Position numbers and translations under genes: made by a program. The notes beneath the pieces are model-generated. The model searched no databases. It had not been told where the DNA came from and saw only the letters and a list, made by a program, of their open reading frames with translations. From IMG/VR virus record IMGVR_UViG_3300046690_000186, positions 1 to 49,961 of that record: a DNA stretch of 49,961 nucleotides, one strand, 5' to 3'. Shown one piece after another: positions 15,658-23,690 of the stretch. Within the stretch, counting starts at the first letter, position 1. The number at the start of each line of letters is the position of its first letter. Source of the DNA: a virus.

Positions 15658-15667
15658 CGACACCATT

Positions 15668-15692
15668 GCCGGCGGGCCTCGTGCTCGCCGGC
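15668..15692 (+). terminator. Hairpin between tube and tail chaperone genes
   Basis: GCCGGCGGGC (15668-15677) pairs with GCTCGCCGGC (15683-15692, one G-T) around CTCGT. It is followed by a T-rich but interrupted tract, so it may only attenuate transcription, keeping the tube abundant relative to the downstream assembly proteins. Confidence 0.5.
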
Positions 15693-15724
15693 CACTTTCG
15701 ATTTGATGTTTAACGGGGGCCAGG

Positions 15725-16036
15725 ATGGCACGCGAACGAAAAACGGTACCGCTGAAAAAGCCGTTCGATGACGGCAAGGGCGGCAAGGTGACGGCGATCA
15801 TTCTGCAAGAGCCGTCGGCGCCCGACTTCTTTGAATTGGGCGCCCCGCAAACGTGGGTGCGATCTCGCGACGGCGCGATGCTCGTCGACAACGACGCGGC
15901 GATCAAGGCCTATACCGAGCGCATGATCGTCGAGCCCGATCCGCTGCTCGCGATGACGCATATGGGCATTCTCAATGCCATGGCGGTGAAGGATGCCGTT
16001 CTCGATTTTTTTCGGGACTCTCCGGCGACACCGTAG
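15725..16036 (+). CDS. Tail assembly chaperone, short form (Mu gp41-like)
   Basis: This is a 103-aa zero-frame product: MARERKTVPLKKPF, then EPSAPDFFELGAPQTWV, then PDPLLAMTHMGILNAM. It fits the small chaperone that precedes the tape measure gene and coats the tape measure protein during tail assembly. It ends at TAG 16034-16036. A slippery T7 run at 16006-16012 lets part of the ribosomes continue in the -1 frame. Confidence 0.85.
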   Translation: MARERKTVPLKKPFDDGKGGKVTAIILQEPSAPDFFELGAPQTWVRSRDGAMLVDNDAAIKAYTERMIVEPDPLLAMTHMGILNAMAVKDAVLDFFRDSPATP

Positions 16037-16164
16037 GGGTGGTTTGGGATTACCTCGTCTTGGTCGAGCGCGTCGTCTCTCCCGAGATCGCCGACAAGGC
16101 GGGGTTGGCCGAATTATTCCGATGGGCCGGCCGGGCCATCACGTTGAACAAGAAAAGGCGTTAA
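15725..16164 (+). CDS. Tail assembly chaperone, -1 frameshift extended form
   Basis: Zero-frame translation to codon 96 followed by a -1 shift at T-TTT-TTT (16006-16012) continues in the open frame (SGLSGDTVGVVWDYLV to NKKRR) to TAA 16162-16164, giving about 146 aa. The extension frame has no good independent start and ends 3 bases before the tape measure ATG. Programmed frameshifting of the tail chaperone pair is well known in long-tailed phages (lambda G/GT, Mu gp41-42). Confidence 0.82.
16006..16012 (+). other. Slippery heptamer T TTT TTT for -1 frameshift
   Basis: In the chaperone frame the codons are GAT TTT TTT CGG. Both Phe codons can re-pair as TTT after slipping back one base, and the -1 frame then reads TCG GGA CTC. 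It matches the X-XXY-YYZ rule exactly and sits 22 bases before the zero-frame stop. A GC-rich region follows that could form a stimulating structure. Confidence 0.82.
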
Positions 16165-16167
16165 GTG

Positions 16168-18174
16168 ATGGGAACGATCCTTGAAGCCCTTGCCGTCATC
16201 AAGGGCAAAGATGCAACCGGCGGTGCGTTCGATGCCGTTGCGCAGAAAATCCAGCGCATCAGTCGCGCCGCGAGCGCGCTCAACCGCGATGTGCAAAAGC
16301 AACTCAACCTCGCCGCCGGCGCCGATCGCGCTGCCTCGCGGATGGAGCGGGCCACCTCGACGCTTGGCAAGGGTGCGCGGATCGCCGCCGGCGCCGCCGC
16401 TGCCTATGGCGGCGCGCATGCCGTCGGCGCGGTCGCGCGCGAGGCGATCAAGGTCTCGGCCGATCGCGAGCACGAAAAGGTGCGCATGTCGGCGTCGGGC
16501 ATGACGGCCGACGAGATCAAAGAGGCCGGCGAGCTTGCCGGCAACATCTCGAAAAAATACCCGTCGCTGTCGCAAACCGAGATCATGCACACCGCGCGCA
16601 ACGTGCGCTCGATGGTGGGCACGTTCGAGGAAGCGACGCACATTCTTGAGCCGCTGGCGCAGTTGCGCGTTGTGGCGCTCGGTGCGCACCCCGACAAGGC
16701 CGACGAGCTAAACGAGGATTTCGACAAGCTCGCCAAGGGTATGGAGATCAAGGGCGTCACTCAGGACCTTGGCAAATTCAATCACTATATCGACGGCATG
16801 GCGAAGGCGCTCAACGTGTTCGGCGACACGCTGCGGCCGACCGACTACTATGAAATGTTCAAATACGGCCGCGCCGCAACCAACGCGTTGAGCGATGACT
16901 TCATGCTCAAGACGGCGCCGACGCTGGCGCAAGAGTTGGGCGGCTCGTCGGCCGGTAAGGCCATGTCGAGCTTCTACACGCAATTTGTCGGCGGCAAGAT
17001 GTCGAACAAGGCCGTCGAGCAGTTGCAGCAATATGGCTTGATCGATCCCGCCAAGGTGATCAAGACATCAACCGGCAACGTTAAGGGCGTGATGCCGGGC
17101 GGGGTCGTGGGCGGCGAGTATTTGCAGCCAGGCGCGACCGATCCTTATGCGTGGGTCAATAAGGTGTTGCTACCGAAGCTAGCAGAGAAGGGCGTGACCG
17201 ATCCGGCGAAAATCCAAGAGGTGATTGCGGCGATGGCGTCGCAAACGACGACCGCGCAAATGATGACGATTTTTGCGACACAGCAATCGCGCATCGAGAA
17301 GGATCGGCGCCTCGTCGAGCATGCCGACGGCAAGGACGCCGCCGGCAAGTTTCAAGCCAACGACCCGAAAGTGATCGCGAAGTCGATCGGCTCGCAATTC
17401 GACAACCTCTTGAGCAACACCGGCGAGCAGATGATGCCGGGCGCCAATGCGGGGATGAATTGGCTCGCAAGCGGCTTGAGTTGGGCGGCCGAACACGCCA
17501 AGTCAAAGCCGGGCCACACGGCGGCGGCCGGCGGCTGGCTCGCCGCGCTCACGGGTGCGATGAGCTATGATGGTGCGCATTCGGCGATCAGTGGGTTGAT
17601 GGGCAAGGAGGGCACCGGGTTTGCGTTGAGCAAGACGGTTGCCGCCATGGCGCCGATGCTGGCGATCACGCAACTGGCGAGCGACATCGTCGATGATGAC
17701 GACATTGCGCGGCTCAAGCGTTATGAGGCCGGGCCGCGTTATCGGTTCGATCAGTTGCGCGAGCTTGACGACAAGGACAAGGCCGCCGGCATCTATGGCG
17801 ATCCCGATTTCGAGTCCTACGTCAAAGGGCAGACGGACGCCAAGCGTGCGGGCCTCAATGCCGACCTCGGCCAGTTCGGCTATAATCCGGCCGTTACCTC
17901 GGGCCGCTATCAGGGCCAGGGCGCGGCCAATTGGACGATCGACGACATCCGCCGTGCGACGGGCATCGGCTCGGGCGAGCCGGTCAAGGCCGAGATTGTC
18001 GGCAACGCCACGCTCGACGCCACGATCAAGGTGCAGGCGGGCGATGGGTTTTGGGCGCAAGTCGAGCAGCGCATTCAGAACGGCATCAACGCCTTCCGCT
18101 CGACGGGCGCGCCGGCAACGGGAACATCCGGCTCGACCGGAAAATCGATGCCGGAAGCCGGGCCGCCGCAGTGA
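16168..18174 (+). CDS. Tail tape measure protein, Mu gp42-like
   Basis: This 668-aa, largely helical Ala/Lys-rich protein begins MGTILEALAVIKGKDATGGAFD and has long amphipathic helices at the N-terminus, a small hydrophobic stretch (ARIAAGAAAAYGGAHAVGAV, about residues 72-91) and another near residues 455-470. It sets tail length and is ejected with the DNA. Length is consistent with a tail of medium length. ATG 16168 is preferred; GTG 16165 directly before it is possible. It follows the chaperone frame by 3 bases. Confidence 0.9.
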   Translation: MGTILEALAVIKGKDATGGAFDAVAQKIQRISRAASALNRDVQKQLNLAAGADRAASRMERATSTLGKGARIAAGAAAAYGGAHAVGAVAREAIKVSADREHEKVRMSASGMTADEIKEAGELAGNISKKYPSLSQTEIMHTARNVRSMVGTFEEATHILEPLAQLRVVALGAHPDKADELNEDFDKLAKGMEIKGVTQDLGKFNHYIDGMAKALNVFGDTLRPTDYYEMFKYGRAATNALSDDFMLKTAPTLAQELGGSSAGKAMSSFYTQFVGGKMSNKAVEQLQQYGLIDPAKVIKTSTGNVKGVMPGGVVGGEYLQPGATDPYAWVNKVLLPKLAEKGVTDPAKIQEVIAAMASQTTTAQMMTIFATQQSRIEKDRRLVEHADGKDAAGKFQANDPKVIAKSIGSQFDNLLSNTGEQMMPGANAGMNWLASGLSWAAEHAKSKPGHTAAAGGWLAALTGAMSYDGAHSAISGLMGKEGTGFALSKTVAAMAPMLAITQLASDIVDDDDIARLKRYEAGPRYRFDQLRELDDKDKAAGIYGDPDFESYVKGQTDAKRAGLNADLGQFGYNPAVTSGRYQGQGAANWTIDDIRRATGIGSGEPVKAEIVGNATLDATIKVQAGDGFWAQVEQRIQNGINAFRSTGAPATGTSGSTGKSMPEAGPPQ

Positions 18175-18262
18175 CATTAGAAGGCCCCGCGCCTTCGCAG
18201 CCGTTGCGCGCCATGCGATGAAATCCAAGGCCGGGCGGATATAGCCCGGCACGTTGTTTAGG

Positions 18263-18295
18263 CGGCCCTCAAGAGCATCTTGGGGGCCGTTTTTG
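18263..18295 (+). terminator. Strong intrinsic terminator after the tape measure gene
   Basis: CGGCCCTCAAGA (18263-18274) pairs with TCTTGGGGGCCG (18278-18289, one G-T) around GCA, followed by five T. The 12-bp stem is the strongest in the window. The following genes would need their own promoter or antitermination, and the dispersed motif TTCGTACGATACAC begins directly after it. Confidence 0.88.
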
Positions 18296-18296
18296 T

Positions 18297-18310
18297 TTCG
18301 TACGATACAC
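18297..18310. repeat. Dispersed motif TTCGTACGATACA, site 2
   Basis: TTCGTACGATACAC lies between the strong terminator and the gpN-like gene (ATG 18329). It matches site 1 (5563-5576) at 13 of 14 bases and site 3 (44087-44100) at the same 13, with the preceding G T also shared with site 3. A position right after a terminator suggests a promoter or activator element. Confidence 0.6.
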
Positions 18311-18328
18311 AAGCGAGGTTCCCCGGCG

Positions 18329-19564
18329 ATGGCTTCCACCGAGTGCCGCGACTGGCTCAAGACGCTGTGGCGCGCGTCCTATAAGGGCGTGCCCTTCTAC
18401 TTCGAATCCGACGACGAGGAGGGCGGCCGGGACAACGTCAAACACGTGTTCCCGCATCGCGATCCGCCCTATATCGAGGATATGGGCGAGGCCCTGCGCT
18501 TCTACGGCGGCGTGGCCTATGTGCACGGCGACAACGCCGACGCGCTCGCCAATGCGCTGAAATCGGCGCTGGCCTCCTATGGCCCCGGCACGCTCGTGGT
18601 GCCCTATTTCGGCCCGGTGACGGTTCATTGCGAAACCTTCAAGCGCTCGACGCAGCGCGACCAGATGGGCTATGTCGCGTTCGAGTTGAAATTCGTACGC
18701 GCCGGCGCGGCGAGTGCCTTCATCTCGGTCCCGCTGTTGCAAAACGTCGCGTTCACGGCCGCCGAAACCTTGGCCGGCACGATCTCGTCGCTGTTCTCGC
18801 GCGCGATCGTGACGCTCGATCAGCCCGATTATGTGGTGTCGGCGGCCGTCGAGCCGCTGGCGAGCGCGGCGGCGGCGGTCGATGTGCTGCGGCAATCCTA
18901 CCCGGTCGATCCGGCCGTGAGCGCGAAGTTGCGCGACGGCGTCGCCGGCTTTCTGGCGGCGCTTCCCGATCAGGTCTCGAACACGGCGCCGGCCGCAGAT
19001 GCCGGCGCGGCGATGGCGAGCCTCGTCGCGATCGTGCGGCAATTCGGCGACGGCTTGCCCGCAGATAGCGCGGTGCGCGCCTCGCTCGAATTGGCCGATG
19101 CCTTCCCGGCGCCGGCGCCGATCGCGGTGCAATCCTATCCGTCGCCGATCGTGACGGCGGCGAGCAACACGGCCGCCGCCGCGCGCGCGGTGCGGCTCGC
19201 CGCCTTGACCGCGTACGCCGAGGCGGTGTTGCGCCAGACCTTCAAGGCGCGTCCTGACGGCGTCACCGCGCGCGGCGAGGTGGCCGAGCATTTCGAGGCC
19301 GAGCTTTACGACACCACCGGCGCCGACAACCACGATCTCTATGTCGCGATCGAGGCGTTGCGCGGCAAGGTGATCGACTGGTTGACCAAGACAATCAACA
19401 CGCTCGCGCCGGTGATCATCGTCGAAAGCGCGCGGATTATGCCCTCGCTGGCGCTAGCGTGGACGCTCTACGCGGACCCGTTGCGGGCCGACGAATTGGT
19501 CGCGCGCAATGACGTGCGCCATCCATCCTTCATGCCGCGCACGATCGAGGCGCTTTCGAGGTAA
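18329..19564 (+). CDS. Baseplate/DNA circulation protein, Mu gpN-like
   Basis: The 411-aa protein has the DNA-circulation N-terminal domain: DWLKTLWRASYKGVPFYFES, then HVFPHRDPPYIEDMGE and GTLVVPYFGPVTVHCETFK. In Mu this protein joins baseplate and tail assembly. The C-terminal two thirds are Ala-rich and helical. ATG 18329 with GAGG upstream is chosen; an in-frame upstream start at 18254 would run through the terminator. Confidence 0.87.
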   Translation: MASTECRDWLKTLWRASYKGVPFYFESDDEEGGRDNVKHVFPHRDPPYIEDMGEALRFYGGVAYVHGDNADALANALKSALASYGPGTLVVPYFGPVTVHCETFKRSTQRDQMGYVAFELKFVRAGAASAFISVPLLQNVAFTAAETLAGTISSLFSRAIVTLDQPDYVVSAAVEPLASAAAAVDVLRQSYPVDPAVSAKLRDGVAGFLAALPDQVSNTAPAADAGAAMASLVAIVRQFGDGLPADSAVRASLELADAFPAPAPIAVQSYPSPIVTAASNTAAAARAVRLAALTAYAEAVLRQTFKARPDGVTARGEVAEHFEAELYDTTGADNHDLYVAIEALRGKVIDWLTKTINTLAPVIIVESARIMPSLALAWTLYADPLRADELVARNDVRHPSFMPRTIEALSR

Positions 19565-19567
19565 GCA

Positions 19568-20629
19568 ATGGGCGATGAATTCGTCACGGTGTCCGCTGGC
19601 GGCGGGCTGTGGTCGGCGTGGCGGCGCGTCATGGTGCGCGCCTCATTCCAAGAGGCGGCGCGCTCGTTCCAGATCGAGGCCGCCGTCGAGCGCGGCGGCG
19701 CCGCGACGGCCTGGACCTTCAAGGCCGGCACGTCGCTCGACATCCTGTTCAATGGCGATCTTGCCTGTCGCGGCTACGTCGATCGCTATCAACCGAAACT
19801 CGGCCAGCACAAAACCGCCGAGGCGGCGATCTCGGGGCGTGGCAAGTCGCAAGACTTCATCGACTCTAGCGCAGTGCACGATACCGGCCAGTTCAAAAAC
19901 AAGACGCCGCAAGAGATCGGCGCCGAATTGGACAAGTTCGGCGTCGGCATCTCCACCGACGAGCAACTCAAAAAGGTTCCGGTCTACCGCATCACGCCGG
20001 GCGAGACCGCATTCCGTTGCGTCGAGAAGCTGTGCCGCGAGCAGGGGGTTTTCCCTGTGGGGCAGGCCGACGGCTCGATCAAGATCACCACGGGCGGCAA
20101 GGGCCGTCACGCCGGCGGCTTGATCGAGGGCGTCAACATCATCGAGATCGAGGCCGATCACAATTTTAGCGGCCGGCATTCCGACGTGATCGTGCGCGGC
20201 CAAAAGCCCTACGGGCACGGCGAAGATGCGTTGCAAATCGAGGCCAAGGCGCGCGACGCCGAGATCGGCCGCTATCGCCCGGTGATCGTCATTCACGACG
20301 GCGACACCGACAAGGATCGCGCCAAGAAACGCGCGAGCACGCGGCGCGATCGAGAGGCCGGCAACAGTCTCAAGGCCAACGTGACGGTGCAAGGTTTCCG
20401 CGACGATGGCGGCGCGCTGTGGGAGCCGGGATGGCTTGTGTTCGTCGAAAGCGCGTTCGCGGACGTTCACCAAGACATGGCGATTGAAAGCGTCACGTTC
20501 TCGCAGGATCGCGAAAGCGGATCGTTGAGCGTGTTGTCGCTGGTCGATCCGCGCGCGCTCGGCGGCAAGGGCGGCAAGGGCGGCGGCGCCGGCGGCGCCT
20601 GGTTGAGTGATGCGGGTGGGGATGAGTGA
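19568..20629 (+). CDS. Baseplate hub protein, Mu gpP / late-control D-like
   Basis: The 353-aa protein has the hub pattern: VTVSAGGGLWSAWRRVMVRA, then FNGDLACRGYVDRYQPKLG and SGRGKSQDFIDSSA, which is typical of Mu gpP and gp27-like hubs at the centre of the baseplate. The C-terminus is glycine-rich (LGGKGGKGGGAGGAWL). It begins 3 bases after the gpN-like gene and overlaps the spike gene by one base. Confidence 0.87.
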   Translation: MGDEFVTVSAGGGLWSAWRRVMVRASFQEAARSFQIEAAVERGGAATAWTFKAGTSLDILFNGDLACRGYVDRYQPKLGQHKTAEAAISGRGKSQDFIDSSAVHDTGQFKNKTPQEIGAELDKFGVGISTDEQLKKVPVYRITPGETAFRCVEKLCREQGVFPVGQADGSIKITTGGKGRHAGGLIEGVNIIEIEADHNFSGRHSDVIVRGQKPYGHGEDALQIEAKARDAEIGRYRPVIVIHDGDTDKDRAKKRASTRRDREAGNSLKANVTVQGFRDDGGALWEPGWLVFVESAFADVHQDMAIESVTFSQDRESGSLSVLSLVDPRALGGKGGKGGGAGGAWLSDAGGDE

Positions 20630-21267
20630 TGTGGGTTTGGTTTCCCGAGGGGCAAGAGGGCATGGTTGCGACGCTGCGGCGCGCGACCGTGCTCAAGACG
20701 GACGATAGCGGCACGCAACAGATCCTCAAGAAGATGACCGGCCTCAAGTCGGAAGAATTCGAGGATGTGTATCGGGCGCAGCCGCACGGCTTTTCCTCGC
20801 ACGCGCCGAGCGGGTCCGAGGGCAAGTTTCTCGCGCTCGGAGGCCGCTCCGATCGGCTGCTCGCGCTCGGCTTCGAGCACAAGAAGCACCGGCCGAAGGA
20901 TACGCCGGAAGGCGGCACGGTGATCTACAATCACACCGGCGATATCATCCGCGTGTTTAAGGACAATCTCGATGCGGTGCATTCCAAGCTGATCAACATC
21001 AAGATCGGCAAGGGGCAGGAGTCGAGCGATCAGGGCAGCAGCGCCGCCGAGGATGACGACGAGACCAATATCTCGATCGTGCTCAAGGGCGGCGATAGCG
21101 TGACCGTCACCTACGACGACGCCTCGATCAAGCTGGAAAGCGGCAAGATCACCCACACGGCGCCGCACGTCGTCATCAAATCCGATCGCGTCGATTTGGG
21201 CGACGAGGGCGGCGATCCCGTCGCGCTCTGCGGCGCCGGCTGTGCAACAAAAGTTTTTGCGGTGTAA
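20629..21267 (+). CDS. Baseplate spike / assembly protein V, Mu gp45-like
   Basis: The 212-aa protein has an N-terminal OB-like region (RRATVLKTDDSGTQQILKKM, EDVYRAQPHGFSSHAP, GGRSDRLLALGFEH) and a C-terminal beta-helix-like part (ISIVLKGGDSVTVTYDDAS, KITHTAPHVVIKSDRVDLG), the layout of Mu gp45. It trimerises as the membrane-piercing spike. The last residues (CGAGCATKVFAV) replace the metal-binding HxH tip seen in some homologues, but the cysteine pair could play the same part. Confidence 0.87.
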   Translation: MWVWFPEGQEGMVATLRRATVLKTDDSGTQQILKKMTGLKSEEFEDVYRAQPHGFSSHAPSGSEGKFLALGGRSDRLLALGFEHKKHRPKDTPEGGTVIYNHTGDIIRVFKDNLDAVHSKLINIKIGKGQESSDQGSSAAEDDDETNISIVLKGGDSVTVTYDDASIKLESGKITHTAPHVVIKSDRVDLGDEGGDPVALCGAGCATKVFAV

Positions 21268-21270
21268 ATC

Positions 21271-21825
21271 ATGGCACAAGTAACGATCCGCGCCGCCGAA
21301 GGGTGTGCGGCCGATAGTAACGTGCTTTGGGATTCGGTGTGGGATGTCGCCAACGGCTACGCCGATTGGGCGATGGCCGATCCCGACGAGGCGCAAAATC
21401 ACGGCGGCTTGCGCGCGAAAGCCGCGATAGAGACCGCCGTCATTCTCGCGCTGTTCACCGACAAGCGCGTCGATCCCGAGCATCCGCTCGCATGGCTCGC
21501 CGACGGTGACGTGCGCGGCTATTTCGGCGACGGCATCGACGTGCGCGCCGATCTCGACGAGGGCGAGTTGGGCTCGCTGTTGTGGCTGCTCGAACGCGCG
21601 CCGATGACGATCGCCGGCGTGCCGGCGGAAACATGGGCCGAGCAATTCGCAAACGAGGCCTTGGCGACGCTGATCACGCAGGGCGTTTGCGTACGGATCG
21701 AGATCGCCGCGACCGCGAACGCGCCGGCCGGCCGGATCGAGCTTGTTGTCGCGCTCTACGGCCGGGACGGCGCGCGCATCTATGATCGAAAGTTTGATGT
21801 TCTTTGGAGTCAGGTGGCCCGCTAA
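21271..21825 (+). CDS. Baseplate protein, Mu gp46-like
   Basis: The 184-aa protein shows the gp46 pattern: GYADWAMADPDE, then IETAVILALFTDKRV, YFGDGIDVRADLDEGELGSLLWLL and FANEALATLITQGV. This is the counterpart of the gp25-like baseplate wedge in Mu-type phages. It starts 3 bases after the spike gene and its stop shares a base with the next start. Confidence 0.88.
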   Translation: MAQVTIRAAEGCAADSNVLWDSVWDVANGYADWAMADPDEAQNHGGLRAKAAIETAVILALFTDKRVDPEHPLAWLADGDVRGYFGDGIDVRADLDEGELGSLLWLLERAPMTIAGVPAETWAEQFANEALATLITQGVCVRIEIAATANAPAGRIELVVALYGRDGARIYDRKFDVLWSQVAR

Positions 21826-22958
21826 TGTTTGCAATTCCTTCACTCAGGGATTTGGTCGAGCGCGCGCGCTCGCAATTCCGCACCAATCTGCCGGGCTCGG
21901 ATGCCTGGATTTGGCCGAACAACATCAACCCGACCGCAAAGGTTCTCGGCGGCATGACGCATGAGGTTTTCGGCTTTGCCGATTACATCCAGCGGCAGAA
22001 ATTCGCGCTGACGGCCGATAGCGAAAACCTCGACATGCACGGCGCCGAATTGGGCCTTGCGCGTCGCCCGGCGGCGCCGGCGAGCGGCCTTGTCACGATC
22101 ACCGACGTGGCGGCGATGTCGCTTGCCGTCGGCGCCGTGCTGCGGCGTGCCGACGGCGTCGAGTACATCGCGACCGCCGGCGGCTCGATGACCGGCGCCG
22201 GCACGGTTGACGTTGAGGTGGTGGCCGCGATCGACGGCCAGGCGACGACGGCGATTGCCGGCACGCCGCTTGAGATCATCTCCGGCGTCGTCGGCAGCGA
22301 TCCGACGGCGGCGGTCTCGACCGCGAATGGCGGTCAGGGCATCACCGGCGGCCAGGACGTGGAAGGGGACGAGCCGTTTCGGGCGCGCATCCTGTTTCGC
22401 AAGCGCAATCCGCCACACGGCGGATCGGCGGCGGACTATGTGATGTGGGCATCGAGCGTTCCCGGCGTGTCGTCGTTTCTCGATCAACCGACCGTGTTTG
22501 TCGAGCGGCTGTTCGCCGGCCCCGGCACGGTGCGCGTGTTTCCGCTGATGTTCGATCTCTACGCCAACGGCATCCCATTGCCGGCCGACGTGGCGCGCGT
22601 ACAGGACTACATCGAGACCGTGCGGCCCGCCGGCGCGATGGTGACGGTTGCGGCGCCGATCGCGCACCCCGTCGATGTCACGATCAGCGGCTTGCATCCG
22701 AACACGGCCGCCGAGCGCTCGATCGTCGTCACCGAATTGCAGAACGCATTTCGCCGGCTTGCGCGTGTCGCGGGCAGCGACATTGATGTCGGCAACATGC
22801 CCTATCTGGCCTATCCGACATCGTTCTCGCGATCGTGGATTTGGCAGGCGGTTGCGAACGCGACCGGGGAAGTTCGGCACGCGATCGATGCGCCGGCGGC
22901 GGATATCCCGCTGGTAACGGCTGAGATGCCGACGCTCGGAACAGTCAGTTTTGTGTGA
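21825..22958 (+). CDS. Baseplate wedge protein J, Mu gp47-like
   Basis: The 377-aa protein begins MFAIPSLRDLVERARSQFRT and has the baseplate J pattern LDMHGAELGLARRPAAPASG, FRARILFRKRNPPHGGSAAD and VMWASSVPGVSS. It forms part of the wedge that rearranges before sheath contraction. ATG 21825 overlaps TAA of gp46 by one base. Confidence 0.9.
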   Translation: MFAIPSLRDLVERARSQFRTNLPGSDAWIWPNNINPTAKVLGGMTHEVFGFADYIQRQKFALTADSENLDMHGAELGLARRPAAPASGLVTITDVAAMSLAVGAVLRRADGVEYIATAGGSMTGAGTVDVEVVAAIDGQATTAIAGTPLEIISGVVGSDPTAAVSTANGGQGITGGQDVEGDEPFRARILFRKRNPPHGGSAADYVMWASSVPGVSSFLDQPTVFVERLFAGPGTVRVFPLMFDLYANGIPLPADVARVQDYIETVRPAGAMVTVAAPIAHPVDVTISGLHPNTAAERSIVVTELQNAFRRLARVAGSDIDVGNMPYLAYPTSFSRSWIWQAVANATGEVRHAIDAPAADIPLVTAEMPTLGTVSFV

Positions 22959-22967
22959 GGTGCTGCG

Positions 22968-23690
22968 ATGACACAATGCGCGAACGCGCGCGCGGCGCCG
23001 TTGCGGTGCCCGACGCGCGATGAAATTCTCAACTCGGCGCTTGCGCTGTTGCCGCAGGGTCGGGCGTGGCAATCCAATGAAGGCGGCCCGGCCGTCGGCT
23101 ACGATGTCGGCTTTGATGGCGGCGGCTATCAGGACAACGGCTTTCAAACGGAATTCCGCAAAGGCTCGATCCTGCGGCGGTTCTGGAAGTCGGTCGCGGG
23201 CGTGTTCTCGTTTCTCAATGATCGCTTGTGCGCGTTGCGTTGGGAATTCTGGTGCGCGACGCATGTCGAGACCCACGACATCTGGATGGCCGAGTATGGC
23301 TTGCCGGATGCGTGCGATCCGTTCCCTGATCTCTGCACAAAGGTCGCGGCGATCGGCGGCACGCGCTGCGAATACTACGCCGAGGTGGCCGCCCGCGCCG
23401 GCTGGTCGATCTCGTGCGTCGATAAATTCAGCGCATGCGGCACGCGCGTCGGCTCGGCCGGTTCGAAAGCCGGTCGCGCGATGCCTGGTCGTCGCTCGGC
23501 AGCGATCCTGCAAATCGATGTCGATCTCGGCGCAAGTCCGTCTTGGTCCGGCACCTCGCGCACGTTGCCGAGGGCCGGGCGTCTCAAGGCCGGCCGGCGC
23601 CTGTCATGCGGTCCCGATCTCGGCCCGCTCGAATGCATCCTCGCGCGCGTCGTGCACGCGGAAATTCAAATCCAATATGAGGCAATCTAA
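22968..23690 (+). CDS. Tail protein, Mu gp48-like (DUF2313)
   Basis: The 240-aa protein carries the gp48 signature LALLPQGRAWQSN near residue 25 and a following FWKSVAGVFSFLNDRLCALRWEFW helix, which is typical of the Mu/P2 gpI-type baseplate edge protein. The C-terminal part is cysteine-rich (CEYYAEVAARAGWSISC, SACGTR) and probably holds the fibre contact. Start ATG 22968 lies 9 bases after gp47; its stop overlaps the next start. Confidence 0.85.
   Translation: MTQCANARAAPLRCPTRDEILNSALALLPQGRAWQSNEGGPAVGYDVGFDGGGYQDNGFQTEFRKGSILRRFWKSVAGVFSFLNDRLCALRWEFWCATHVETHDIWMAEYGLPDACDPFPDLCTKVAAIGGTRCEYYAEVAARAGWSISCVDKFSACGTRVGSAGSKAGRAMPGRRSAAILQIDVDLGASPSWSGTSRTLPRAGRLKAGRRLSCGPDLGPLECILARVVHAEIQIQYEAI

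Noticed and set aside
21840-23513. 557-codon minus-strand open frame opposite the gp47/gp48 genes
   Set aside because: It spans two well-recognised plus-strand genes and has Arg-rich composition typical of antisense frames.
13695-23690. A transposable Mu-like phage
   Set aside because: Only the tail is Mu-like. No transposase A/B genes are visible, and a tyrosine integrase with attP is present.
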